NCBI RefSeq assembly: GCF_020283565.1
Contig: NC_060061.1
Span: forward strand, 42,445,362-42,509,361
Origin: Trifolium pratense
Lineage: Eukaryota > Streptophyta > Magnoliopsida > Fabales > Fabaceae
Direction of reading: 5' to 3'
Length of the DNA: 64,000 nucleotides
In this document: piece after piece, positions 32,421 through 44,319 of the stretch
How positions within the stretch are numbered: position 1 is the stretch's first letter
Layout of the letters: the number at the start of each line of letters is the position of its first letter
Made by a program: the position numbers and the translations under genes
Notes under the pieces: model-generated
Told to the model about the DNA's origin: nothing
Seen by the model: the letters and a program-made list of their open reading frames with translations, nothing else
Database searches by the model: none

Positions 32421-33204
32421 TTGGATATGGTACTATAATATCTGCTTTTATATTCTATCCATATTTGTGTAGGTAGGAAATATAAATCTTTGTACTTGTG
32501 CTTGTACTTTTGGTTACTTAAGCATTCATACATGTATATGACAAAATATGAGATTAATTATTTTCATTTGATGAATAAAGTACGGGAGAGAGTATAGTTT
32601 TAAGAATAAATTTGCTGGTTTACTTTACTCGTACCACAATATTCAAGTTTTTTTTAAAAGGAATATTCAAGTCTTTTTGTTGATTTAGTTTTTCTTTTGT
32701 TGATACAATATTCAAGTTCACATAAGCATTTTAACACTTCATATTGACTACAAATTGTGGCCTTATTTTATCTGTCATTGTCACCCCTTCAGCACAAAGG
32801 AGGGGAAAGATTTTCGTTCATGAATAAATAAAAAGGGAGAAGAGAATAAGTTTACTAGAGATATTCTCTGTTTTAAATTTAGAGGTGGAAAGATGAATTG
32901 ATTTTAAAATATTTAAAGCACACCATACTCCCTTCAAATATCTTAATATTCAAGACCCAAAAAAAAACTCTCAACATTGGAGAAGAGTCAAATTCTAGTA
33001 CCAAGGAAAATGTTGCTCCTCTACTCCCTCCACAACAAAAAATATTTTTCCTCAACTTTTTTTTTTTTTTATAAATACTCTTTTCTTTTTTTGATACCTC
33101 AACTCTATTTCCTCCCAAACCTCTTTTTTTTATTTTGGGGCGAAAACGTGAATGGAGACACTATAAAAGAAAGTAAAACAAATATACACAAACCAATTGT
33201 TAAT
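32421..33204. other. Gene-free AT-rich stretch
   Basis: atattcaagtt recurs three times at 32640-32720. Nothing else recognised. Confidence 0.4.
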
Positions 33205-33345
33205 CGATTCAGTTTGACGCTGAACTTGATAGGGATGACCACGGTTTGATCCCCGAAACTGCGATCAGAGGAGGTTGGAACCACTTGATGTCAGAATTGA
33301 CCCCCGAACTAAATTAAACTGGTGGTGAAAGCTAAACAAAAATTT
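33205..33345 (+). mobile_element. SINE, family B (copy)
   Basis: gacgctgaacttgataggga then accacggtttgatcccc (B-box-like), ctgcgatcagaggaggttgg, accacttgatgtcagaattg and ttaaactggtggtga. Same body as 39412-39560 and 42052-42197. Confidence 0.7.
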
Positions 33346-33873
33346 ACCATCCCCGCCTTCAACTCTCATTTCTCCTCCATTTCCCTTTATAATACTAAAA
33401 ACAAGAGAGAAAAAAAAAAGAACGAAAAAACTATTGGGTACATGTCTTTTCTTCCCTTCTCTCTAAAAACTCCCCCAAACAAGGAGATGAATTATCCTTC
33501 CCTCCCCATCCCTTCACCTCCCACCAAAGCTCCATCCTACCATTTTATTCGAACTTCCAAACAAAGTCTGAATGCAAAGTGTCGCTCCATTTGAGATATT
33601 TCTTTTGCCAATTTTGACTTGCGTCACAAGACACTTGTGTACATCAGTAAAAAAACCATTTTATATTATAAACCATGAAGCAATGAAGCATAATAGTGCC
33701 AGAGATCAGCCTGTCAGCTACATCGACGAAGGAAAATATAATCCTTTAAAAAGCGTCAATTTGAAAACGAACCACTTTTACTGTTATTATTTCACACATG
33801 GTACTTTTACACTCAAATAAAAACGAAAATTGTGATCTAGTCACTACATATATTTTAGGTATAAGATTACCCA
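33346..33873. other. 3' flank of SEC62; no gene
   Basis: The CT-rich stretch 33360-33560 has short open frames without family resemblance. The SEC62 3' UTR (minus) should occupy the end next to 33874. Confidence 0.4.
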
Positions 33874-36800
33874 TTAATCATACTGTATATCCTCTTCACC
33901 TACATCCACTATGTTATCGATGACTTCTTCCTTATTATATTGTTCCGAGAAAGTTTTTTCATCATTACCATCAGTTGGCGCTTCATGCCCCGGTCCTGCC
34001 GTGCTGCCTTGTGAGGCAGCATCAGCGGACCCTGTGGCATTAGTCGCATTCTGTTGCTTGTCCATCATCCCAGACAAGGCTAAACTAGGAGACCATTCGA
34101 GAACATCATCAATGATGTTAGATACTCTCTTCTGATACCTGCAGAAAGACCAAAGCAAAAAGTTGTAATGGCTAGAAAAAACAACTGCGAATAGTTTTAA
34201 GCTGATAGTGAGCACGGCTATTCTCTTAAAAAAATTGGAAAGCTATAAATGCATTCAGAATGTTTAGGACATACCTTGCTCTTGCAGCTTCATCAGGTGC
34301 ATGATGCCTCAACAGTAATATGAACAGCACAGCCACCACAGCATAGAAAATCCTCGTCGTCCACTTAGGCCTTTCCTCTTCATCTTTCTTTGGCCAAAAT
34401 CTGAACAACTCTCGCAGTGTTGCTTCCTCAGCAAGGATGTTGGGGAAAAACCAGATCCGCTTTCCAACAAGAATATATAGAACGCCAAATATTGTACCTC
34501 TTACTACAATGTTAAAAAAATATTCATGAGGCCCAACAAGAGGGTGCAAAATGCAGTTACCAAGCAGATTTTAACACAATTAACAACTTATTTTAAGTAC
34601 TAGGTACACAGTGAAGAAAACACTTTATCCCTTGATCATTTAAGGGGAAGTGTCATGAAATATACATTCTAGAAGGGATGCAAGTTAAAGCTACCGGGAA
34701 AACCAGCACAAACATCCCCAGGGGAGGGTTTAGTGACTTTTCACAAACATTTCCAGTTCATGGAAGGGCTGAAAAAATCAGAATAATCTAGGGGAATCAT
34801 AAAGACAAGAATCTTTTATATTATTATATTCTCCCGTATGATAAACAATTAAACATCCTAGAGATCAACCTAAAATTCAATTTCATCTTCCTCATATACG
34901 GGCACATTCTCTAAAATCTTAATCGTCGTCATGGTAGATTGACTTCAAATCTCCTAATGGGCAGACTTTTTTCTCTCCCATTCATATAATTACATATTCG
35001 TCAGAAAATGAATAAATAATGTAATTGTATACATTGTGTAGTACCACAACATATAATAGAATTGGCTTGAGACATTGAAATTTTGCAACAGCCCATAAGG
35101 ATATTTATATACAGAAGTGAAGAAACTAGGCAAAACTAATCAAGAATCAACAATATAGAAAAGAAAAACTTACTCAAAAGTAGAGTGAGGATGAGAAAAA
35201 GGATCCCAGCGCATGAGTAAAGTATTAATAGCTTGCAGCTATGAGGATACACGGGAAATAAGCAAATAGCCAGTGTTAACACGGGCCAGAAAAAAGATAG
35301 GAGTGTCTGCCAAAGTGGATGACGTTTTACAAATGTCCATGCAAAAAAAGCATCATTTTCAGAAAATACTTGTTCCTGAAAGAGATAATCAGATTGGTTA
35401 GATTCAAACACAACGACGACAAACCCAATCACTTAAACTACAGAAGTGTAAAAAATGATACAGTATGTGGATTGCGGATATTAACATAGACAATGCATTT
35501 AAACTATATAGATGGCTTAAGTTGTTCATATACATCTTCAGTGAAGTTTAAAAATGTCTCATTTAATCTTTTTATTCTTATTCAAGAGTACAACAATCAT
35601 TTAGTGCAAAAACAATTTTCATAATGCAAATATAATTTTCTCAGCATATCATATGGTGCAGTGCACTCTGCAGTGCAGATTGCACATAGATATCACATAA
35701 GTATTAATAAAAAAGAAATAATAAATTTGAATTCAAGAAACAAACACTCATTGATTCAAACATACATATACATGATAAAACCAATGGAATAATACGGACA
35801 CAAAGAAAAGAGAGGCCAATAATTTGGTTTATTAGATCATCAGGTCATCCTTTCTCACCATAACTACAAAGGCCAATGATAGTGAACATAAATTCCCAAT
35901 TCCCAACATAGCAAATTTTCCAATTTAATTTGCTTAACCTTTGAACAGTATGTGTAGGCCAGTTGTTCTCTTAAAATTCTTGAATGAATTGATTTTGGAA
36001 TTTATCCATGATTGATAATTCAATCCTAGTTCCAATCCCGAATAGCAGTGTTAGAAATATAATATAAAATCATTCACGTGTCTTAATTTGTTACACGAAG
36101 ACTGGTGAAATATTGACAGATCCACATGCAACGACATACATGTTAAACCTCTTCTTACAGGGATTGACAGATCAAAACAATGATTAATTTGCAACACAAC
36201 GATTGCCGCAAGAAAAAATTACTTACAGGGAAAATTTCTAGATGTGCAGGCCAAGTAGACAGCTTTTTCTTTCCAGGACGAAGAGTTTTAACCACACGAT
36301 CACAGCGAACTAAAAGATTTTTTCCGAGTAAAATGTTGGCAATGTCCTCTGTTTCTAAATTCCTGTCTGATTCCAAAATGTCTTTGACCTCCGGATGATT
36401 TTTCAAAAAGTTCACAAAATCCTTCCCTCTAAAATACTCGACCCGTGTCTCCTGTAAAACAGCCCATCTAGAAACTAACTCCTTATGGTCTCTCACCTTC
36501 TCAGCAAACACCTGATACACATCTTTCTTCACAGCTTGTTTCTGTAAACAAAAACATCCCAACAACACAGTCACAATATAACACAAAACATCTTTTGCAT
36601 GTCAAAAAAAAAATCGAAAAAAAATACAAATAAAAAGCTCAATTAAACATAGTTCACATAAATGATCAAGTGCAAAGGGTATATCAAGGTTTAAGAAAAT
36701 CACAGATTGACATAAAACCTAAACAATTTACAATTTCACATCTAAACAGATCAAATATCATGTTAATTAGAATTTAGAACTATACTACAGTTTCAATTTC

Positions 36801-37240
36801 CCCCAATTGAAAAAAAAAATATCTTTAGCAAAAATCCTATCTAGAATAACAAAATGGTGTTTAAAAATAAGCTCAAAATAAGATTATCACACAAAAAAAA
36901 AAGCTCTTTTTTGTTAAAATTAATGCAAATTATGCTAATTGTTGTGTGGTATGAAAGTTTAAATGAGCAAAATAGTGAAATTGAAACTCGTGAAAAATAC
37001 AGAAAATGAAATTGAAAATGAAATTGAAATTTCGATCTAAGATGTTAAATGGAGTAGAAAATACATTTAGTTGAATTAAGTTAAGAATCAGTGCAAAAGG
37101 GAGATATGAGGAATTGGAAGAAAATTGGAAACCCTAGAGAGAGAAAGAGGTACCTTCGGAGGAGCGTCGGAGGTGAGATCTGGTGCGGAGGAGCGTCGCA
37201 CGCGCTTCTTCTCGGCCGCGCCTCCTGATGATTTCTTCAT
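33874..37240 (-). CDS. SEC62: SEC62 protein-translocation subunit
   Basis: Five exons on the minus strand: 37240-37154, 36541-36227, 35375-35174, 34503-34275 and 34138-33874. Together they make 365 residues with consistent phases and GT-AG introns. SEC62 sits in the ER membrane with the SEC61 channel and SEC63 and helps post-translational import of short secretory proteins. Features: basic N-terminus (MKKSSGGAAEKKRVRR), a conserved cytosolic domain at about 30-134 (VEYFRGKDFVNFLKNHPEV, LPGK-like RPGKKKLSTWPAHLEIF), then hydrophobic segments at about 157-177 and 182-201. A further one is at about 252-266 (RIFYAVVAVLFILLL). The C-terminus is acidic and low-complexity and ends EEDIQYD. The start is the first ATG before the basic stretch. 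Introns hold no other recognised gene. Confidence 0.95.
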
Positions 37241-37869
37241 TTTTCTGTTACCCTATGTTTTTTTCACTATTATATTTGATTTTAGTATAAGATTCATGTA
37301 CAAAAATATAGTATCACAAATTCCATTATACAAAGCTTATTAAAAAAAAGAAGTTACATTATACAGATATTAATTGAGAATAAAAGAAAAAGTAAAGTGT
37401 ACCGACATTGATTTAAGTATTTTGATACAGACCAGATATATCTATTATTCAATAAATATAAAAAATGTATTTTTGCTTATGTTTGTGTCCAGAGGGAGTA
37501 TGTAGTGAAAGATTCGATTCATGACTGATACATATGAAAAAAATTATTGGAAGGAGAGATCTCGTCTTGTGCGCACCACAGATTCTCCGACGGTGATTAG
37601 TCATAATTAACAACTATGTTTTTCTTTAATCATGTCACCCCAATTTATTTCACTTTCTTAATTTGACGTGAAAGATCAAATAATTCTTATTAGTTGCCAA
37701 TATATAAAATTAATTTACGATGAGTTAGTGAAATATAATATTTATAAAGAGTGGTATAAGTTGATACCCTTAATATTTATGATGTATTATTGGACTATAG
37801 TAAAAAATAATATTATTAAATTGGCTTATCCATGGTAAATGATTGTTGATAATATTATTAACTTATATG
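37241..37869. other. SEC62 promoter side and MITE fragment
   Basis: 37425-37500 (acagaccagatatatctatt to ttgcttatgtttgtgtccag and agggagta) is the right half of a Stowaway MITE like the full copy at 54303-54449. The rest is AT-rich. No TATA box could be assigned with confidence. Confidence 0.5.
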
Positions 37870-38420
37870 GAAGTTTTGGGTCCATCGTTCCTATTAGATG
37901 AGAGTTTCTTTTTATAGATACTCTTAAGTTTAATGTAGATGAAATACATAGTAAAAAAAATTATTTCTCGGCTTGTGAGAGATTGCTTAAAGACTTTCGA
38001 GTGGTCTTATTCAGGGTTTTATTATAACCCTGGTCACAATAATTCTCATGGTGCTGAGATGTGGAATTTAGTTCATATTATGCGTATTGTTCGTCATCTT
38101 CATCTTGACCGTGTCATTTTTGAAACAAACTTCATTCTTGTTGCAGTTATTGTTCTCAATCGTTCTACCACCATATCTTATCTCAAACCTCTCCTTGAAG
38201 AGGTTCTTAATCTACTAATAAATCTTTCGAATTCAGTTCTCACTATTCAACATTGTTTCAAAGAGGCCAACTCATGTGCAAATTTACTAGTCAAAAAGAT
38301 TTAATGCTACTTTCTCCGTAGTTTTAATTAATTCTGATTGTAACTTTTTGCACGCTCTTCTAGTTTTGAATTGTGAGAGTGTTATTATCTCTCATTTAGT
38401 TCATTAATTTAACCATTTTA
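37870..38420 (+). pseudogene. LINE remnant, RNase H-like domain
   Basis: LKFNVD at about 37928 is followed by a mostly open frame (37939-38304) with AEMWNLVHIMRIVRHLHLDR, VIFETNFILVAVIVL and IQHCFKEANSCANLLVK. These are the segments of a plant LINE RNase H domain. The catalytic Asp of the ETDS motif is replaced (ETNF), so it is not expected to be active. The start Met is fortuitous. Confidence 0.72.
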
Positions 38421-38433
38421 TTATAATAAAAAA

Positions 38434-38617
38434 GAATTTAATTTATATACACCGTCGGTGTAAAGTTATTTTGCACATGCGTCCAATAATAAATCGACAC
38501 ATCATGTATGGTCATTAAAAACACATGATGTGTCATATTCATTAAATGATGTGGCAACGCGTCATTGAATGTATGTGTAAAAATAATTTACACTGACGGT
38601 GCACAACAATTAAACTC
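38434..38617. mobile_element. 184-bp MULE-type MITE (family M1, copy 2)
   Basis: Ends GAATTTAATTTATATACACC and, inverted, GAGTTTAATTGTTGTGCACC. Perfect 9-bp duplication AATAAAAAA at 38425-38433 and 38618-38626. Inverse orientation to copy 1. Confidence 0.88.
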
Positions 38618-39037
38618 AATAAAAAATATTGTTTTTTTCATAGACAAAGTTGAAAACACTATTGAAATTCACACAACTGTGATATTTTAGATTCAAATTA
38701 AGATAAAAGTGTCTAACATAACAATATTGATATTTGTCAATTGAGTTAAGACTTATATATTAATATAGGATTTGGATCCTCCAAAGTGAGTTAAGTGTAA
38801 AGTGAGGAAATGATGTTGTGGTCGTAACAACCCACGATTTATTATGATATATTTATAATGATCCACTTTACACTCTAAAGTGAATCATTCACTTTAAAGT
38901 TTAAAGCCACTAGGATTAGTCTAGTGGTGAGATTTAAATAGTATGAATAAGATCATAGGTTCCATCCTCAACTATATATAAAACAAAAATATAAATAAAT
39001 GAATCATCCAGAGAAGTATCCATCAACATATTGGACT
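38618..39037. other. Spacer with a SINE-like fragment
   Basis: 38905-38990 has an A-box-like TAGTCTAGTGGTGAG and a weak B box (cataggttccatcctc), with an A-rich end. Otherwise AT-rich without genes. Confidence 0.4.
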
Positions 39038-39047
39038 ATTATTTATT

Positions 39048-39236
39048 GAATAATGCTAGCAACACACTCTTTAACAAACACACTCCAACACACTCTCTTT
39101 TATTAGTTGAAATTCACATGGGTCCCATAAAAAAATGTGGACCCATATAACTTTTATGAGACCCATATAAATTTTAACCAATAGAAGAGAGTGTGTTAGA
39201 GTCTGTTTGTTAAAGAGTGTGTTGCTAGCACTCCTC
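39048..39236. mobile_element. 189-bp MITE with long inverted ends (family M3, copy 1)
   Basis: The whole element nearly folds back on itself: TGCTAGCAACACACTCTTTA at the left is repeated inverted at the right. Perfect 10-bp duplication ATTATTTATT (39038-39047, 39237-39246), suggesting a MULE-type transposase. Copy 2 is at 58696-58885. Confidence 0.88.
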
Positions 39237-39411
39237 ATTATTTATTAGGTAGATTTTAGGATCCATCATCACTTATAACATGAAAACGATTATACGATGG
39301 ATCACTTATAAAACCAAAAACTGAATACGATGGATCATAAAGATTTAATGTGTATATATTAATTTTTTTTATTTTTATACATTATAGTAAATCTAAATTT
39401 TTTTTACCAAT

Positions 39412-39560
39412 AGTTAGTTAGTTCAGTGGTGATTGGCGCCAAACTTAATAGGGAAGACCGCGGTTGGATCCCTCGCAACTGTGATCGGGAGGGGGCTGGA
39501 ACCACTTGATGCCAGAACTGACCCCCAAACCAGATTCAACTGGTGATGACAAACCAAAAA
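39412..39560 (+). mobile_element. SINE, family B (best-preserved copy)
   Basis: A-box-like TTAGTTCAGTGGTGATTGG, B-box-like CGGTTGGATCCCTCG, then ctgtgatcgggagggggctg, accacttgatgccagaactg and ccagattcaactggtgatga. Followed by an A-rich end. Confidence 0.75.
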
Positions 39561-40287
39561 ATCTAAATTTTTTTATAGGAGTAATTAATTAATATCATTG
39601 CAAAACTGTTGACTGTTATTATCATAATAATAACATAACAGATTTGTCATTAGTTCTTTTTGACACAAAGATTTGTCATTAATTAAAAGAAGTTATTCAC
39701 CATAAAAAAAAAGTAATTCAAACTTTCCTTCGGAAAAAGAATGTTTATGTATTACCTTTCGTTTTTTTGACGAATACTTTTTGTTTTTTGATTTACAATG
39801 AAACTAATGAGGTCGGACCTAAGTTGTCATGCGTACTACAAAATCTTTGTCATTAGACAAAACCTAATGGACACTATGTAGCATCCGTTAATACCACTTT
39901 AAAAATTAAAATAAAATGGAGAATGCCCTCAAAGAGCATCATAATGATGCTATTAGCGTCCGTGTCATCACCGACGCCAATCATTTGAAAGCTACATCCA
40001 TTTTTCTTATATTTAAACTTGCCAACACTTACCCTTAAAAAAAATATATTAAAAATACATGAATCCGAAGGTAGATGGACCAGAATGACCTCAATTTTGC
40101 TATCCTGAATTGGACAAAATATCAAATGGAAAATGCACCACTTGTTACCATACAATAATAATTCAAAATATACAAAGTGTCCCTTTCATGCTGAGGCTAA
40201 ATCCATAACATTATCTTTATTTCCATTGCTTCTTGTGTCTTAGATAATTGAGTGAGTGAAGAGTGAAATTCCACTCATATTATTCAA
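39561..40287. other. Gene-free spacer upstream of the putative plastid gene
   Basis: 39874-40155 has a minus-strand frame without family resemblance. No RNA or repeat recognised. Confidence 0.4.
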
Positions 40288-41859
40288 ATGATGAAGCTTC
40301 TTTGCATCTATAAGCATCCACCATCACTTTTTGCACCACTTTCTAAACAATTATTACATAATGATCAACAAGGCATATTCAAAGAAAAGAGGTTCATTAA
40401 AAACTCTTCTTCATTTTCCTCATGTTGCATAGTTCATGCGTGAAGGAAGATTCAAAGCCATATGAGATAGATCCAGAGAAGGCTAAAGAAGCCCTCAAAG
40501 AGCTTGACCAGAAAATTCAATCTGTCCCTAATAAACAAGTTTCCTCTCCAAAACTCAGGGGTACCCTCTCTGTTTCTTACTTTCTTACTTTTCATTCTCA
40601 AATATTGCTAATTCTTGTAGTGCAGAACTTATGGTGAAACAAATTTCTTTTTCTAAGTAGTCTGGTGCCTAGAATTTTACCTTTAAGGTGAATAAATGAA
40701 ATGTTAGGAGTTTGAACATTGCTCCTGCATATAAAATTTGATGTCTCTATCAACCGAGTTAAGCTCAGAAGATGTGTGTCTAGGGATTAAAACAATGTAG
40801 TGATGCTCAATTACAGCATATATTTGGAAAAGTCGTCTTTAAGATATTGTTTAAGGAATTAAAAAGATAACTTTCACATAGAAAATTTATAATTTTGGAA
40901 AAGGCATCTTTAAGATATTGTTTAAGGAATTAAGTGTGAGTGGAGGCACACTTAAAACTTAAATAGCAAAAATAATGTGTGTTTTTAGTGTGGAGCACAT
41001 ATTCAAAAATTAAAATTAATAGAATCAAACTCCCCACCACTTTTAGACGTAGTTTTTTTTTTTTATAGACGAAATGATAAAGCTGTCGAAAATTCACACA
41101 CACGACATAATTTTTTTTTTATTTCCCCACTTTGAACTTTTTAATTTCCAAGAATAACTATGTAACATGTTAAAAATAGGTGACTATAATTTTTGAAGTA
41201 CTCACCTAATGAGAAATATTGGAGATAATGATCTTAACTTAACTATAAGAAAACAAAACAATATAGTAACATTTTGCAGCACACTACTAAGTATAGTAAT
41301 TATTTACTTGTAATTGAAGTCTTGAGAAAATAGTTATTTTGGTTTATGTCTGTGACACTGTTATCATTGTTCTAAATGTGTCGTGAACATAATCGCAATG
41401 TCTCTTTTGTTAGAAATTTTACGAACTAACTTGACCATAAGAAAATACATTATTAATTAACTACCTAAAAACGTATTTGTTTACTAATAAAAAAAAACAT
41501 TCGTAAATGTGTTCACAATTTCTATTTATTCAGAGACTATAATGACAACGTATGACACTGACACACATTGAGGATCAAAATGGTTATCTATGCCATAAAT
41601 TAAGCCTATAATATATCACCATTTTGAAATTTATCTTTTGTGATAGTACTTGATTAAAGTTGAACCTTTTTGTTTCAAACATTTTGCAGTTTCAGAAGTG
41701 AAGCCTACGAGAGAGGAAACAATAAGTGACAGCAATGGTAAACTAGAAATTTCAGAGTCATTTCTTGCACTTCTAGCTGGTGGACTTGTTCTCTTTACTA
41801 TATTTTACAATGTACTATTTATTACTGTAATTAAACCATCCATTGATGGTCCAGTGTGA
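40288..41859 (+). CDS. Small putative plastid membrane protein, apparently frameshifted
   Basis: Two exons, (40288 or 40422)-40560 and 41690-41859, with intron GTACCC...TTTTGCAG and good phase. The conserved part reads KPYEIDPEKAKEALKELDQK, then VKPTREETISDSNGKLEIS, one membrane segment (SFLALLAGGLVLFTIFYN) and the end VIKPSIDGPV. An ATG at 40288 opens 51 codons rich in Ser/Lys/Phe that look like a transit peptide, but they run into TGA at 40441, one base out of frame with the conserved part. In the second frame an ATG at 40422 gives MLHSSCVKEDSK and 102 residues. A single lost base near 40438 (real or a sequence error) would join the two. The C-terminal segment reminds me of small thylakoid assembly factors such as LPA2, but I am not sure. 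The intron holds a SINE. Confidence 0.6.
40654..40780 (+). mobile_element. SINE, family C (diverged copy in an intron)
   Basis: ctaagtagtctggtgcctag, ggagtttgaacattgctcct (decayed B box), ctgcatataaaatttgatgt and accgagttaagctcagaaga align with 25597-25740. It sits in the intron of the putative plastid-protein gene. Confidence 0.65.
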
Positions 41860-42051
41860 ATTCAAAATTAATATATATGAGGGAGAAGAAACATATTCAA
41901 TAATTTACAGCACACTTATAAAGTGTAGATTTTGAACTATATATCAGTTTTCTCATGACCATATTGTTACTCAGTCAGCACAATTATATTTTTGACAAAA
42001 TAAAAAAGTATTTCTTTTTGTCAAAAAAGAAAAGTATTTCTTGTAATCATT

Positions 42052-42197
42052 ATGTGGTGATTGACACCGAACTTGGTAGGGAGAACCACAGTTCGATCTT
42101 CCGCAACTGCGATCGGAGGAGCTGAAACCACTTAATGTCAAAACTGACATTTGAACCAGATTAGATGGTCCGGTACGTGGACCAGATACCAAAAACA
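42052..42197 (+). mobile_element. SINE, family B (copy)
   Basis: atgtggtgattgacaccgaa, cacagttcgatcttccgcaa (B box), ctgcgatcggaggagctgaa, accacttaatgtcaaaactg and ccagattagatggtc. It differs at the 3' end from 39412. Confidence 0.7.
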
Positions 42198-42473
42198 AAA
42201 AAACACATTCAAATGAAAATTGTAGACATACTTAACGGTTCAAATGACAATAAGCCATTAATATTTAAATGGTGTAATTATTGTCTACGTGACACTTAAC
42301 AATTCACATCAACACATTTTTTCTTAAGTGAACGTCAGTATACTTAACGTGCCGCTATCTTATTTGTCATCATATAGAATTGAGAATGCTACTTAACTCA
42401 TATTTATTGTTTGCTTATACTGAATTAATGATCAGATCTCAAACCAGAGCTAAGCCTTTTTCCATCCAAAGTC

Positions 42474-43677
42474 ATGGCTTTGGTCAGTAACTTTTCCTTA
42501 ATCAATAATAGTAGTAACTATTTTCAATAAATTGATTATTCAATTTGTGTAATTGTTTCTTCTGTATGTAGATCCTTCACGCTAACCAGGGAAACAAAAA
42601 TGCTTACAAGACACTGATTACCGCTGAATATGTCGGTGTCGAAGTTCAACTGGTTCCAGATTTTCAGATGGGTGTTTCCAACAAAACTCCTCAATTTCTC
42701 AAGATGAACCCTATTGGAAAGGTATCCATAAACTTTTTTCCCCCATATATAAGCATCAAATTAAAACTAGTAGTATTTTTGCTAAATTGTTATTGTTATT
42801 AACTTTTCCAGGTTCCTGTCTTGGAAACCCCTGATGGTTCCATCTTTGAGAGCAATGCCATTACTCGTTATGGTACGATGTGCTTAGTGTTTACGCATTC
42901 TTGTGATCATGTTGTTTCATTTACTTTTCTTTCGATCTTCTGTAGTTGCCCGATTGGGTGAAAACAATTTGTTTGGATCATCTCCCATTGATCAGGTGCG
43001 TGTTCAAAAATACAGTTAACTGAACTAAACTGTGAACTACACTGACTTCATATTCCATTCTACTCGTGTATTTTTCTATTTCAGGCCCACGTTGACCAGT
43101 GGATTGATTTTTCTTCTTTGGAGATTGATAACAATATTATGAAGTTGTACAGCCCAATACGTGGATTTTCCCCTTACTTTCCTCCGGTAAGTTGTGTAAT
43201 ATTTGGTAACTGAGGTGCAACTGTCAATTATTTATCGAGTTTTTGTAATATTTGTTAACTTCCGCTTTTACTAAATATAAATATATTCCTCTTTATCTAA
43301 ATGAAGGTAGAGGAGGCTGCAATCTCTGCATTGAAGAGAGCATTAGAGGCTTTGAACACTCACCTTGCCCACAATACTTACCTAGTTGGGGATTCTGTTA
43401 CCCTTGCTGACATTATAGCAACAAACAACTTGTATTTGGGTTTCACTTATCTCTTTGTCAAGAGCTTCACCTCAGAGTTTCCTCATGTTGAGAGATACTT
43501 CTGGACCTTGGTCAACCAGCCAAATTTCAAAAAGATATACTAGGCCAGGTTAAGCAGACCGAAGCTATGCCATGCCACCCATTCCATCTACAAAGAAGCC
43601 TACCTAGCTTAAGGAATCTAAGCTCAAATCTAAAGATGAACCAAAGAAAGTGGCTAAATCAGAGTGGAAAGCTCAAA
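42474..43677 (+). pseudogene. Truncated eEF1B-gamma gene (GST-like domain only)
   Basis: Six exons with intact GT-AG sites: 42474-42482, 42572-42721, 42812-42872, 42946-42995, 43085-43186 and 43307-43543, giving 202 residues. They match the N-terminal glutathione-transferase-like half of elongation factor 1B gamma: FLKMNPIGKVPVLETPDGSI, ESNAITRYVARLGENNLFGS, QWIDFSSLEIDNNI and YLVGDSVTLADIIATNNLYL. The normal protein (about 410-420 residues) has a linker and a C-terminal EF1G domain. Here the frame stops right after QPNFKKIY. Out-of-frame remnants of the linker (QVKQTEA, KSKDEPKKVAKSE) continue to about 43677, where a CACTA-type terminus begins. Retained introns show duplication at the DNA level rather than a retrocopy. 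A short GST-like protein could still be made. In complete form the subunit helps load eEF1A during translation. Confidence 0.88.
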
Positions 43678-43760
43678 CACTACAAGAAAATTGACTTACG
43701 GTGACACTCACTTCAAGTGATGTCTTATTATTTGTCACTATAAATATCTTAAATTTCGTT
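43678..43760 (+). mobile_element. CACTA (En/Spm-type) transposon terminus
   Basis: CACTACAAGAAAATTGACTT begins exactly where homology to the eEF1B-gamma linker ends. CACTACAAGAAAA is the hallmark end of plant CACTA elements. Following ggtgacactcacttcaagtg and attatttgtcactataaat look like subterminal repeats. The opposite end was not found in the window, so the element is incomplete or decayed. Confidence 0.7.
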
Positions 43761-44049
43761 TTTAGACCATACAAAAGTTTTTACCAAAATTTTCTCACTT
43801 TTTAGAGACTGATTACACAAGTTTTAAGATAATCTTTTCATATTTAATTTATTAACAAGTGTCTCAAAATCACTTGTTAGCATTTTTTTCGTAATATGTT
43901 TACTAAAAAATTCACCATAATATAATTTCCTTAACAATTTTTTTTAGTTTAGTGAATACTGAATAATGATAATTACCGCCGGAGAATAGAAACTAATGGA
44001 GACTTATGAGTGGTTTCTATAGAGATATTGGATACTTGAATATTTTTTA
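43761..44049. other. AT-rich stretch, probably CACTA interior
   Basis: No gene. It may belong to the element starting at 43678. Confidence 0.4.
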
Positions 44050-44223
44050 GGAAAATGTTAACATGTGCACCAAAGACACATGTTAAGGAAGCAAAAGTAG
44101 AAATAATATATTGAAATATGTGCATTTAACTTCTTAAGCATTAAATTTTTTTCTAACAATAAATACAATTTTCTATATTTAGAACCTTAACATGTGCACA
44201 AAAGGCACATGTTAACATGACCC
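44050..44223. mobile_element. 174-bp MULE-type MITE (family M2, copy 2)
   Basis: Ends GGAAAATGTTAACATGTGCA and, inverted, GGGTCATGTTAACATGTGCC. Flanks TATTTTTTA and TATTCTTTA match 8 of 9 bases as a target duplication. Inner arms repeat TTAACATGTGCAC. Confidence 0.78.
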
Positions 44224-44319
44224 TATTCTTTATGCTAAAATCTTGCCATGGATTCACAAGATTCAAAATTTGTTAATTGAATGATGGTTTGAAAAACATT
44301 TTTTGTTACTTTTTTTTAT

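Noticed and set aside
33322..33594. Pro/Ser-rich 90-codon frame near the SEC62 3' end
   Set aside because: CT-rich sequence composition explains it; it begins inside a SINE and has no domain.
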